From Gnetum montanum (taxonomy: Eukaryota; Streptophyta; Gnetopsida; Gnetales; Gnetaceae), in contig MNCI01027262.1 in the NCBI GenBank assembly GCA_015680685.1, positions 108,338 through 172,337 of the forward strand: a stretch of 64,000 bases of DNA, written 5' to 3'. Shown in pieces: positions 11,471-22,999 of the stretch (the first letter of the stretch is position 1; the number at the start of each line of letters is the position of its first letter). A program made the position numbers and the translations under genes. Below the pieces are notes generated by a model. It saw nothing but the letters and a program-made list of their open reading frames with translations, was not told the origin of the DNA and did no database searches.

Positions 11471-11699
11471 GAAACTTTCGGTTAGGCCCACCTATTATGT
11501 TACAAACAATGATGCTTTGCTATAGCGAAAATATGACACAATAGTGCTACACCATACGGGGCATCCCACATTACTTAGGGTGTGACAATGGCAAGTTCTT
11601 TTCACTATGTCAGCTATAAATATGGGTTTACACCTAGTAAACTTATTTTTTTCATTGTCAGAGCATAGAGCCCACATCTAGAGCGTAGCATAGTCATAC

Positions 11700-12889
11700 C
11701 GAGAGAAAGTGAAGTGGTGTAGTGTAGCAGTTGATATAGAATTTGCAAGCGAGACAATAATATCCAAAGGAAAACGCAAGCATCAAGGTCTTGCTAAGGT
11801 GGACAAGGTAAAGGACACTTTGGGATGCCTATCCAAGGTGCGGTTCAAGTGCTACAGGAGGCTCTGTCTACTCGGTAAATCGCTATGCCACCCTTGTTTT
11901 TCAGACTATGGTAATTGTTATTGTGATGAAATCCACATCTTTTTCCACTATTTTGGTTGCCGTTTCAGCCGCTACGCCACCACTATTGCTATTCAGCTAT
12001 AGTAGCTATATAGACACTACACTATTGATGCATGCAGTATCACCTTGACCATCGTTGTTGCGACTTTCTTGTTGCGTGGCTTTGGGCGATTCTGAATAGC
12101 TTAGCACATTGTTAGCATAGCGTACCATCCTTAGGATGATTTAGACATCTGCGAGATTTGATAGCATGACACAAATTTAATGTAGCATAGCACTAGTTAT
12201 TTTGTATGGAAAAAGTATGGTTAGGAAGGTGGAAGCGCAGTGAATTCTTTTTTATCTACATTGTTTATGGTTGCAATGTTTTGTTTTTTTCTTCTACTAT
12301 GTCATTGTGTCGTAGGGCCTTTAGGCCATTATATTAGTCATGCCACATTGTTTTGCTACTGAATCTGCAACACTGCTATGTTCAATTTTTTTTAATGTTA
12401 TGTTTGCTATGTTTCCATGTCTGTTATAGTGGTATGTTGGTTGCATTGTTATATTGTTGCACGTCTGTCTGTTCTTGTTTGTTTGCTACGTAACATGTCA
12501 TGCATTTGCATTTAAGTGCTATTACATTGTGTGAGGCTTGATGACTATGCTACTCTACGAGTATCATGTTGTCACATTGTCTATAATTTTTATTCTATTT
12601 TTTATTAGAGAGAGATTTGCAATCAAGAGATCATGCTACACTACATGCAAAGAAAGCATTATGCTACGCTAGATGTAAACATAGGGTTACACTATGGTAT
12701 GTGTAAAATTCACTTGAACATAGTGCTAACGTTTGGTGCTTTTTTGTGTAGAGTCATGTTGAAGCCCATTTTGATTGTCCTTGAGGTTGTAGGAGTCCTG
12801 TACTACCTTATTGAACACGTGGCCAACGTCTCTCCTCCCCATGCATGTGTGGGGTAGTAGGTAGTCTAGTTCCAGGAGGGTAGACAGGA
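11700..12889 (+). other. 5' flank of the antisense gene, possible early exon
   Basis: A 97-codon plus-strand ORF (11709-12002) includes a basic stretch K-G-K-R-K-H-Q-G-L and could be an early exon of the antisense gene. It has no recognisable domain. The rest is T-rich and stop-rich, with TAGCATAGC words like those in the B LTR. No promoter can be assigned with confidence. Confidence 0.3.
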
Positions 12890-15234
12890 CTTCTTACAGT
12901 TCATCCTCCAACATTTTAGTGTGATCATTTGGTCACACTTATTAGTGGAGACAATAGCCACAATCATAGAAACTCTGTTGCCTGGGGCAAATCGGGGAAT
13001 TCTGAAATTTTTGACTAATGGATCAATCAGGGGTAAGTGGGCAGAAGGCTCCAACCATCATCCAAAAAGCATGAAGAGCTTAAGTTGGATCTGGGGAATC
13101 CTAAGTATAATTGCTATCAGTTATACAACATGTTATTTGTTTCCCATCACATGGGCACATGTTTTCAAAACCCACATGGAACTATTTATTATGCCAGTGA
13201 GTGGGTTCTGTAAAGGTATTTTATCTCATTGTCTAATCCATGTTACGCTAGATAGAGGTGTTGATAATATATATATATATTTGTGTGTTGCCAAGTATTT
13301 TATTAATAGGAGTGGTCTTCACGGTGACACAGAAACCTTGGTGTTGGCACAAATGGCTTTGCAGGAGTTTTCCTCCACTAGGAATGTGCGCGTCAATGTA
13401 ATAGGCCAATTTGGGGATGAGTTCAAAAACCTATCCGACCCGGTATTCTCAATTTTATGGGAAGTGTAAGGAACCTAGTTGGTTGGATAGGGAGTGGCAT
13501 CCCTTAGGCTGCTCAACGTTGAAGATGTGCTAGTGGATCTCCCATCATTTCCTATGCCATTTAAACCTGGTACGCTAAACTGTGAATTTTCTATTACATG
13601 TTCAAGTGATGTTCAATTTTTTTTTAACTTTTAACTTTTGCTTTTTATTTTGCAAACTATTACAGTGGCAAGGAAATACCAAGAGGTCATTGTGATCACC
13701 TCCAAGAGTAACAAAACCAACCTCTTTTTCAAGTATAGGGAGGTGGAGGAGACCCAACGTTGGCTCTACAATGGGGCCCCAACCATGCTTGTCCACAACC
13801 TTCAGGAGGCTAGACTCATGGACTTATTTCTGGCCATCAACCTGAACGTCCCATCTACTGAAATTATTTCCCTAGTTGACTCCTTCTCGGAGAAAGCTGA
13901 CCACTTCCACACACATGTTCATGGTGTGCGAGTGGTGTCTGAAATGAACAACCAACTATTTATGGATCTTTTCAGTGTCCCTTCTAATGGTATCCTCATA
14001 GGAGAAAAATCCAAGAAAGATGCAAACCATTAGGGGGATATTAAGGAGTGGCTAGGGGTGGCAAAGGACTGAAAGGGGATCTACATTGAGAAGGTCAGGT
14101 TATGGGTGGCCAAAATGATTTACCCTATCTTCTGTGCCCATGCCTTTCCCAAGCTATTCTCCCAAGGAAACATCCTTGGAATTGAGTAGGCTTGGATAAT
14201 GAGGTATGTCATGGAAGAGGGAACTCACTACAATTTGGCCAAATACCTTTGCAAAGGCTTTCAAGCTAAAATAGTCAAGCTCTACAGGAATCTTGAGTAC
14301 CATTTTGATATGCACCATGCCTTCTTTATAGCCTACCTTTGGTTTTTTCAAGAATTCTTGGTAGTCTGTGAGAATGGTGTCTAGGTACTACAAGACCATA
14401 GCTAGATTTCCAAACTATAGATTTGTCAAGTCTTCCATACCACATGATCCCAAGATCCCACAGAATCCATTGGGAAATCATTTTTAATGATGATTAGGGA
14501 TCAGGTGGCATGCAAATTTCATGCCCAAGACAATGTGGGAGAGGAACCCCCCATTACCATAGGCAGTGTGACAAGGGGAGAATACCTCATTGCAAAAACG
14601 GTGACAACTAAGTTACAACGTAAGAGATCTCACTCGGCTAAGGAACTTTCCCGCACAAATGAAGAGAGGGAGAAGAAACTGCATTTCAAGCTTCGCAAAC
14701 TGCAGCCTCCAATTGGTAAGTGTTTTTTTATTTGGCTAATGCTTGCTAGGTTGTGCTATGCTAGGTAGCATTTCACAGCTTAGCATCTATTTCAAGTTAG
14801 TATATCTTGCATGTTGTAACTATGCTTTATTTTACCAGAGGAAGGAGATAAAGAAGGGGAAGAAGAGGTGGTGGCCCCTAGAATAGGGGTGACTAGTGAA
14901 AATGAAGAGCCCCTAGCCACAAAGGAAAGGGCCCAAGCTGATGATGAAGGGGCCTCTACTACAAAAGAAAGGGCCTTGGCTGGTGAGGAAGAGGTCTCTA
15001 CCAATGAAGAGAAAGCCCCTACCGATGAAGAAAGGGACCTATCCAATGAGGAAGAGGCTCCTAGCAATCAAGAAGAGGCCCCTACTAATGATCCTTTTAC
15101 AGAGTGTAGTTCAATACTGAAGAGACATATGAGTATTGAGGATGCTACTACATTGTTGGATCAGCTGGAAGGAGATGGGCTCCATTTTTATGCTAGTGAG
15201 TTTGATTGCATATTTAATAGTGTGTTGATGGGTG

Positions 15235-15268
<34 letters not shown>

Positions 15269-16579
15269 ACCACTATCACCCCTGAGGGTTTGCTGGGTAG
15301 GATCTTTATACTATCATTTACGTTGTTCATCATCTTTATCATGGTTCTCTCCACCATGGCTAACATGTTTTACTATGTAGTAGACACCACTATAGATACT
15401 TCTGGCCCTTATTTGATCTTCCTATGACCATGGACTAAGACCCTCGAAAAATTTACTTTCATAGAAGGGGTGGTTGACGACATGATCAACCATCTGAAGA
15501 AGATCAATTCAGAAGTGGGTAAGTTAAAGTTTCTACACTAGCCTCTCTAAATTATTGTTGATTCATTATGCCACTATGACTAATGCCTTTCCATATGTGG
15601 TTGGTAGCCTCTCACCTCAAGTGGAACCCTAAGCAAGCGGTTGAGGTCAACGCCATGCCCGAATTTCCACCAGAGGTAACCAAAGTACCTTGTCACATAT
15701 ACAACAAAGCAGGTTAATGTGCATTGTACTCAGCATGCTCCCTATGGGAATGTAGGCGTGTGAATGAAGACCTATGGAAATAGGTACATAGGGTTGAGAA
15801 GGAGAAGGCCAATCTAACCACCGAGGTGGAAGATCTCTAATCCAGGAACGAATTCCTATTGACCTGGGACACTAACAATGGCAATTAGCACATGGCCATC
15901 ATCGACTACTCAAGATATTGGATGGCTATGCAACACAACAATGAGGGCACATGAAAAATAATCAAATAGTGCATGCAAATGGACCTTCTACCCTAAAAGA
16001 ACCAAGACTAGAAGGATTATAGTGCAAAGGTTTATGAGTGGGGGTAAGTATAGAAAATCCACAAACACAGGTATAAGCTAGAACATGCTACCTACCGTAA
16101 ATAGTATTAGGATGCCTCTATCAAGTTGCATACCCATGAGGTATTCTTTGAAATCATTGGTGCTTATGGGGCTTATGACAGGTTCATGCAACAGGTGACA
16201 GTCAATGAATCTCTCAAAAGGAAAATGACTTTTCCTACAGGTGAGACCACCACTACCACCTTTTCTCTAGGACCACCGAGATGGACATCCATAGAAAAGG
16301 AGAAAGTTCTAACAAGTGCTAATCTAGGAGACAAGAATTGGGCCAACATTACCAAGGAGGAGATCTTGTAATGTCTCGTAGCTGGCATGGATCAGATACC
16401 TCCCGAAACAAACGCACGGCTATCTCGGGTTAGTCTCTTTTTGTGAGTCCATGATTTATTTTATTTAAGCCTTTATTGTAGCTTCAACTAACTATTTCAT
16501 TTTCTCTATGGTATAGGATCTAGATGAAAACACAAGATCCAATGAGGTAGGGGATGATGTTGCTACCAAAGGTTCATAG
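12890..16579 (+). pseudogene. Antisense multi-exon ORF carried inside element B (unknown product)
   Basis: It lies opposite to the polyprotein, between protease and RT. At least four short GT-AG introns are visible: 13570-13665 (acceptor after a pyrimidine tract), 14716-14838, 15519-15607 and 16429-16516. The last exon ends at TAG 16577-16579. Coding pieces include residues R-K-Y-Q-E-V-I-V-I-T (from 13665), a tract ending F-F-Q-E-F-L-V-V near 14360, an acidic Glu/Ala/Thr repeat exon (14839-15235), a proline run encoded by the C tract, and a probable coiled coil (about 15750-16150). Exons contain scattered stops, so it is decayed. I recognise no Pfam family. Tat elements are known to carry extra ORFs, sometimes antisense, and this is probably one. 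Confidence 0.6.
15236..15268 (+). repeat. Homopolymer tract of 33 C
   Basis: An uninterrupted C33 run lies in an exon of the antisense gene, where it would encode polyproline after G-D. Such a run is unstable in replication and sequencing, so its length, and the frame downstream, are uncertain. Confidence 0.95.
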
Positions 16580-17050
16580 TATTGTGATAGAGAATTTTAT
16601 TTGGATTTTCACAAAAAATGTTGTAATCATTATTGCTTAATATTTTGAATGAAAAATGGAATATGAAGAGATTTATTTCATTTTGGCTTATTTTTTGTAT
16701 TTATTTTTATTTTATTCTTTATCTCTTTTTTTATTAATTAAAATCCTTAGGAGCATCTTGTATTAGTTTTAGGTCATTTCGAGCCATAACAATAGTTGAA
16801 GGCCATTTTGGGTTGTCACTAGTTTTAGGCCAATTCAAGCCATCACATGATGGTAAAGAAATATTTTGCTAGTTTTAGGCCTTAGCAGGCCATCGTGTGA
16901 TGTAAATAGTGGATGTGATATGAACGGTTTAAAGAATGAGGCAATTACTTAGCATAAATGAATGAATATGAAGCAAATAAAGGATAAACCTATGGTAAGC
17001 GGTAATTATGTTAGAAGCAGTGGAGTAGTTATGCTAACACAAGTAACAAT
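16580..17050. other. Spacer with GCTAGTTTTAGGCC-type repeats (16785-16905)
   Basis: After the antisense gene come an AT-rich stretch and about three units of a TAGTTTTAGGCC repeat followed by CA(A/G)GCCATC, at roughly 16760-16900. They belong to the family at 7375-7745 and 11265-11470. No gene is seen. Confidence 0.7.
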
Positions 17051-17379
17051 CATTCTCATAGCTACTTCCTAACCCATCATGGGCTTGGTGATGCATAAGG
17101 TTGAGGGGCTTTATTGCAGTATTCTTCTATATCGTTATCTACCACCTGAAAAGGCAATTCGGTGCATGTAGTTTCATTTTCTGAGCTGACGTTTTGGGCT
17201 AGCTCATTTTCCAAATAAGTAGCCTCGGTGGAGATAAGAACTTCATTTTCAAAGGCTATGACTTCTAAACCTTGCTCCATGTCAACATTGTTTATTACCT
17301 AGGTGGCCACTTTGTCACCGTAGATCACCACCCCTCTACCTGTGTAAGGTAGGTGGATCTCTTGATGTATGGATGAAGA

Positions 17380-17660
17380 GATGGCCCTAAGTTAGGCTAA
17401 CCATGACCTCCCCAAGATCAGGTTAAACCCAGGAATCTCTTCTATCATAATGAATGTTGCAATTGTGGGGAACTAATCCCCTACCACAAAGTTAATGTGG
17501 ATAGTCCCTTTTACCACTACCCATGCTCCTTTTAATGACTTTAGACATGAGGTTGTTCTAGGTTTGATTTGATCCACCAAACCTAGTTTGTCCACTATGG
17601 GGAAGGGGATGACATTTGTAGCAGCCCCATCATCAACATGTACTCTTCATATCTTGTGTT
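17380..17660 (-). pseudogene. Aspartic protease domain, element B
   Basis: The minus strand reads V-D-D-G-A-A-T-N-V-I-P-F near 17640-17600, in the place of the catalytic D-(S/T)-G-A-S. A flap and the closing I-L-G-R-S-W-L-A block follow near 17420-17390. The second position of the catalytic triad is Asp rather than Ser or Thr. The protease matures the gag-pol polyprotein. At least one stop lies between the two motifs. A further minus-strand ORF, rich in Glu and without a known domain, follows at 17280-17077. Confidence 0.75.
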
Positions 17661-17999
17661 AACTGACCTAAATTGTGATGAATAGGGGTGTTTTTGTCAC
17701 CTAACCCTTCTCAGGGTTGTTCTTAATGGACTCTTTATGAAACGTCAACTAAGCTGGCCATGGTTCTTCAGGTGTAGAAGGAAGCATGACTACATGAATT
17801 TCTTTCTCCTCTGCTGGCATGTTTTTGTTAACTAGCATGGATGTTAACATGTGAACCATGGCCTCATGATATGCAGTGAAGGTCATTACTAGGTCATACA
17901 TGCTCAAGGTTGTGTTCTTTTGTTTCAGAGCCTGTTTGACCTAAGTAAGGGCATTTAAAAGGTTTTGTCCACTTTCTTGCTGTTTGCTACCTTTCTCTT

Positions 18000-20200
18000 C
18001 CTCCATTCATCCTAGGAGACGAATCTCTTGAGGAGGATAAGTTTCAAATTTGGGACTAAACCTTCTTAGGTGGGATGGAAATGATTTTGTGCATGTAGCG
18101 ATGTCAATTGTTAATGATGAGGGGAGCGTAGACATGGAGGACGAGGGGGTAGGCTTGGAGGGACCTGGGGTAGTATGTTCCTTGGGCATTTCATCCATCA
18201 AATGCTCTTCATGTTTCTTTGAATGGGAAGGTTATGATGTTATTTTACGTTGGCTCTATGTGGTGGTGGCAGTTGAGTGTTTTGGCCCCCTGATGACAAA
18301 TAGTGCTTATGGTATTAGCGCAGGCAATGATGGAGTCTTGAATATAAAGGGTCCAGGGACAAATGTCTGAGGGGGAACCTATAGGATGAACAATTTTTAC
18401 AGTATATTTTTTACCATTTTTGGTATTTCTATGCTACATTGAGGCACAAAAACCACAAATAGCTGCTGTGACGGCTCTGGATTATTATCTATGTCAATGG
18501 TGTTGATGATGTACCCTACGTTGTTGGCATTGAAGAGATCCTTGTAGACGTGCATGGATTGATTTTTAGGGTGGACAGGGTTGCTTTCATCTAGAACCAA
18601 CTTCCCCTAATCAATCATCTATTTGATGTTATATTTTAATGCTAGATAGTAATCCATGCCATGAACACAAAGTTGATGGTAGTCATATAACCATTCTAGC
18701 CTGAAGTTTTTAGGAACTAGTGGTTCGTTGGACGTAGCTAAGGAGGAGTTCCTAAGAAATTCGTAATACTATTGATGCCATTTGGTCGCCTCCTCTAACA
18801 TCTATTTATGTTGAATATACCTAGCCCCCAACAATTGCTTCAGAAGTTTGAAGGCTTGATGGGTAGAGGGGTGTATTTGGAGTGACCTTTACACTCAAAG
18901 ATGGGTTTAGGATGGGTTGATGCCTCTGGTGCTAATGTTGAGCATTGGGCAGTGTTACTTGAGCTAGGCATGGGGTTCATTGATGTTGTGGCCATCTTTT
19001 TATTATTGTTGTTGTTGGGTTTGGCCTCGTTTGCCATAGCAACTAGCATGGCTATTGCGGCCTTGCCCTTCTCTTTGTCATTTTTGGTATATGCATTCTT
19101 GTATGCAACATAGGCTAGGTATTTACTAGCTTTGGCTACATCTTGTATGCTCTTCATCTAGGTGAAAGCTTGACTGAGAGAGCATGGGAATAGGTAGTAC
19201 AATTTGAACTTAATAAAGTCATTTATTTCCCCTTTGAAGATGGCCAACAGATGGGCCTCCACGATAGCCTCATGGATCTCATTCAAGGTAGCACTTCACC
19301 ACTATATAAAATTTTGCACTGAATCCAATGGATCTTGCTTGATGCCCATCAACTGATCCAATGTGACTTCCAGCTTCAAGTTATACTTGAAGTAGGTCAT
19401 GAACTGAGTTAGTAGCTCCTCCAAAGTTGAAATGGAGGCATGTGGGAGCACATGGTACTAGTCTATATCTTTTCTCATTAGAGACATAGCAAAGATGAGA
19501 TGAATAGTGTGTGTCCATTTCAACAATAATAAAGATTCAGATCCAAACGTGACTAAATATGCATTGGGATCATCCTCCTTGTTGTATTTTGTGAATTGGG
19601 GGAGTGGCATCCTAGGGGGTAATGTGAGCATGGGAATGGCTAGGCTGATGGGGTCATAATCGTAGAAATCCATGACTTTCACCATGTTGGAACTGGTGGC
19701 TTTGAGGTGCTTAATCTCTTCAGTGAGGGTTTGAAGAAGTTGGAATGCTTGGTCCAAACTCGAAGATGACGTAGATGGTTGTGGAGTTTTAGGGGTGACC
19801 ATCATTGGAGGAATAGTAAGGGTAGTGGTCTAGCTCATAGGGGGTTCCATTGGGGCTACCCCTGTGAAGGGTGTTATCTATGTATTCCACCACCTAGTAA
19901 GTGGTGCTATTGGAGCAGTGACTGCTAGTGGTGTTGTAGGATTGGTCATTTGCGTAACCAGTGGGGTGGACCATAATCCTGTACTAGGTTGTGACACCTA
20001 TGGGGCTTGGTATGCTTGGTGGTAAGCGTAATGTGACATCTGGGAGGGTTGTAAAATAGGGAGTGAAGCGGTTGGGGTCCACCATGTGGTTAGGGCTGGG
20101 GCTTACCATTGATGATGGAACAGGTGTAGACGATGGAATGGGAGTAGGAACTCCATGCCACTATGACGTAGATGCAATGTGAACATAAGGCAATGTAGCC
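18000..20200 (-). pseudogene. gag, element B
   Basis: Gag packages the element RNA into virus-like particles. The minus-strand frame pieces start near 20200 with a Ser/Pro/Thr-rich N terminus. They include ORF 19805-19458 (P-L-P-Q-F-T-K-Y-N near its middle), then a retrotransposon-gag core near 19430-19240 with residues like L-M-G-I-K-Q-D-P-L-D-S-V-Q-N-F. ORF 19157-18840 carries a Lys/Ala-rich and Asn/Thr-rich tail, with further pieces at 18600-18397 and 18201-18007. There are several stops and frameshifts. The plus-strand ORFs at 18050-18370 and 18901-19113 are shadows. Confidence 0.75.
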
Positions 20201-21078
20201 ATGATCAATGCTTGGTACAAGGATAGGACAGAGTGAGGAGGGTGAATGCCTAAAAATAAAACTAAGGGTGGAGCATGTTGGTATGCTGAGAGTGTAGGAT
20301 GGCTACCCATGGCTCATGAAAATGTAGGTTGCGACAAAGTCATGGTAATCACAAAGTGTTCTAGGATGGACAAGAAGACCTGGACTCCCAATCCTAGGAT
20401 GATGGCTAGATTTACCCCATGACTATCCCATCACCCTTGGATTGGGAGTCCAGGTATTCCTGTCCATCCTGGAATACTTCGTCGTAACGATATGTCATAT
20501 CTTGCTCCCTAGACCTACTCGCTTGTATGAGTTGGTTCAGGAGCCATTGATACGATTCAATCAACGGGATGATGATATCAGGGGTAGGAATGAATTCATT
20601 CAAATTCTAGTGAAGGAATTTGAAGTTACATTTGTCTTTGAGTTCTTGGTTATCCAAGGGCAGATTCACCTAGATCATTGTGTAGAGGAAGTCATAATGC
20701 TCTGCGTCTTGCGTCAAGAACTCAGGTGATAGATGTCAAATCCTAAGAGACTGGCGTTGCACCAACACTGAGCTAGGTGGTCACTTGGCACCTATGGTGC
20801 CTTGAGCTAAGAAAGGGACCTAAAGGTTCGAGGTGGGAACTACAATTGTTGCGGAAAACATTTTTTGAGATCAAAGGAAAGTTGTAGACAAGAAACATAG
20901 AAATCAATAGGCAATCAGAGGCTTTTCATCTAGCCAGGTTCCAAAGGAACCATCGTTGCAACCAGTCTGCACCACACAATGCATAAATAACCGCAAGGGT
21001 GTCATGTCTATGCTGGTAGGTGATAGGGTACAGATAGCATGTAGGACTACTCGTAAGATGTAGAAAGGTCACCAAAAG
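20201..21078 (-). other. Leader between primer site and gag of element B
   Basis: An approximately 0.9-kb untranslated leader. Ogre elements often carry an extra ORF before gag, but here the minus strand offers only a 63-codon ORF at 20603-20412 with no domain. It contains the hairpin at 20361-20474. Confidence 0.5.
20361..20474. repeat. Long inverted repeat (hairpin) in the B leader
   Basis: Arms of about 35 bp at 20361-20395 and 20439-20474 are near-perfect reverse complements. Both contain GGATGGACA at the outer end and CTGGACTCCCAATCC (or its complement) at the inner end. The loop is about 43 nt. On the transcript this would form a stable stem upstream of gag. Confidence 0.85.
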
Positions 21079-21096
21079 GCCCTTCTTCTAGCACCA
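21079..21096 (-). promoter_or_regulatory. Primer-binding site candidate, element B
   Basis: The minus strand reads TGGTGCTAGAAGAAGGGC about five bases downstream of the LTR end. Starting with TGG, the complement of a tRNA CCA tail, is the expected form. I cannot name the tRNA with confidence. Confidence 0.65.
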
Positions 21097-21101
21097 AAAA
21101 T

Positions 21102-22994
21102 TGTTGCAACCGAAAATGTCGATGGCTGGAACACCAAGAGGTTTCCGGGCAAATAGTTTAACCCCAAATCTATGTGAGGGCCATGCTCAAGAGAAATGAA
21201 AACAAGGTGCCTTGAAAGGTTTGGTTAATCAGACAGGGACTTAATCGATGTATCTTAACCTTTTGTAAAATAATTTTTGAAAGAGAGGCATGCAATATAA
21301 ACTGATGATCAATAAATGTAAAGCAGTGAAAATAGTGCAAAACATGATGATAGTAAGCAAATAGCAAAATAGAATTAGGTGAGAAAGTGCACTGCCCCAA
21401 GGTCACAGATTTGATCTTTTCTTTGTTGAAAAGGGTACAACTAGTTATGCAACACTGGAGATGCATAGTTTACATGGAATAGTATGATCACAGATCTTCT
21501 GCTTGCCACTCTATTCAATAAGATGCCAAAATGCTTGACTCATAAAGGGATGTTTGGAGCTAACCAGAAAATGCAAAGCCAACTAGAGTTCTCAAAAAGA
21601 AAATTGCCAACTATGCTCTCCGAAAGCCAACTTAAAAGTCAACCACGCAAACAGCCAACCCTTTGAGCATTGTTTGCCAAGGTATTTATAGGGCCAAGAG
21701 TAGGAGAAGAACATGGTCTGGGTGCCATGTGTCTTGGGCTTCACACAATGCTAACATGTCCATACTATTTAGGTGTGCAATGCTGGATGTAAGCTTTGTT
21801 ACACTATGGCCATACTGGTGAAACTGCATGTGCCAAAATCTAGTGTGCCAAAAATGCAAGCAAAATGGAGCCTATGCTCCAATACTACATCTTCCCTACT
21901 TTTGCAAGCAGGGTCAAGCATAGGAACAATTTTTTGGGGATTGGACAGGGGTATGCAAAATGAGAAAAACTTGCTAATTTTGTCCACCAAAGAGATATCA
22001 TGGCAAGAAAAATCATTACCAATAGGTTATAAAGCTCGTTGAAGATGTCTTGATGCCTCCATGCCAATTTTTCCTACTGACACTGTTCATCACATTGGCG
22101 TAGCATAAGTAACTACTTACTACGCTATGCTACATTGCGTAGCGTAGCATAGCATAGCCACCAATTTCGACAACAAACTTGCATAGGAGCTAAGAGCATT
22201 TTTCTAAGGCTTAGTCAAACAAACAACTACAAATTTTTTCCTCCATGTCGTAAAGCCTTTGGACATGTCAGGTTCACCCTTGGAACATTCTGTAATTTTT
22301 GCATCCTTGCTACGCTATGCTACACTATGTAGTGTAGCACAACGTAGCAGCCAATGTGTCATGCATCCTTGTTCAATCTGCCATTTTTACCAAGAAACCT
22401 TACTTGAGGCCTAAAGACTAGATGGGATAGCCAATTTTAGAGGCTGAAGCATTGCCAAGTGTAATTTTCTTGTTAGAGTCACTTGGCAAAAAGGGGCCTT
22501 TATGTGCCTTGTCCCTACTACGTTGTGCTACGCTGCATAGGGTAGCATAGTGTAGCACCCTGTGTTGGTGGAGCCATCTTGCTTAATGGTTGTAACATGG
22601 ACAAATGCTTTGGAAAACTAACTTGATATCATCTTGCATCTTGGATGCTTAGTTGGTTTCTTCAAGGCTTGCTATGCTACGTGGAGTAGCGTAGCATAGC
22701 AGGTTTCTATGCTAGAAAACTTGCCAAACTATTTTGCTCATCCTGAACACTTTCAACAATTCCTAGCATGGTCTCTGGGTTGATTGTCATCCAAGTCAAT
22801 TGTCCAGTTGGGCAGGCTAGAGAGGCCAGCAAACCTGTTAGCCCTAGAAATAGGAAACTTGCTAGACTATACAGTCTATCCTTGGTGCCTATACTTTCCT
22901 GTTGAACCATCATGACACTGCACTTGTGAAAATCCTTGCCCAAATTCCAAGACTCTGCTAAAGCATGAGGGTCTTGAAATTTCATGGTGTTTCA
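21102..22994 (-). mobile_element. 5' LTR of element B
   Basis: This 1.89-kb LTR has intact TG and CA ends on the plus strand (TGTTGCAACC at 21102, GTTTCA at 22994). It is colinear with 4111-5978 and carries the same four palindrome clusters. The LTRs differ at many sites, mostly transitions, so insertion is old. Confidence 0.9.
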
Positions 22995-22999
22995 CAATC
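22995..22999. repeat. Target-site duplication of element B (right copy, CAATC)
   Basis: It is identical to 4106-4110 and directly adjoins the LTR end. Confidence 0.85.

Larger units (their letters stand above)
4111..22994 (-). mobile_element. Element B: 18.9-kb Tat/Ogre-like Ty3/gypsy retrotransposon
   Basis: Order along the minus strand: 5' LTR (21102-22994), primer site, long leader with a hairpin, gag (about 20200-18000), aspartic protease (17660-17380), an antisense gene block (16579-11700), RT (10760-10118), RNase H, a second archaeal-type RNase H (about 9460-8961), integrase (8960-7750), a repeat-rich 3' region and 3' LTR (4111-5978). A dual RNase H and extra DNA between protease and RT are hallmarks of the Tat/Ogre lineage. 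Exact CAATC duplications bound it. Stops in every domain show it is dead. It sits inside element A. Confidence 0.9.
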
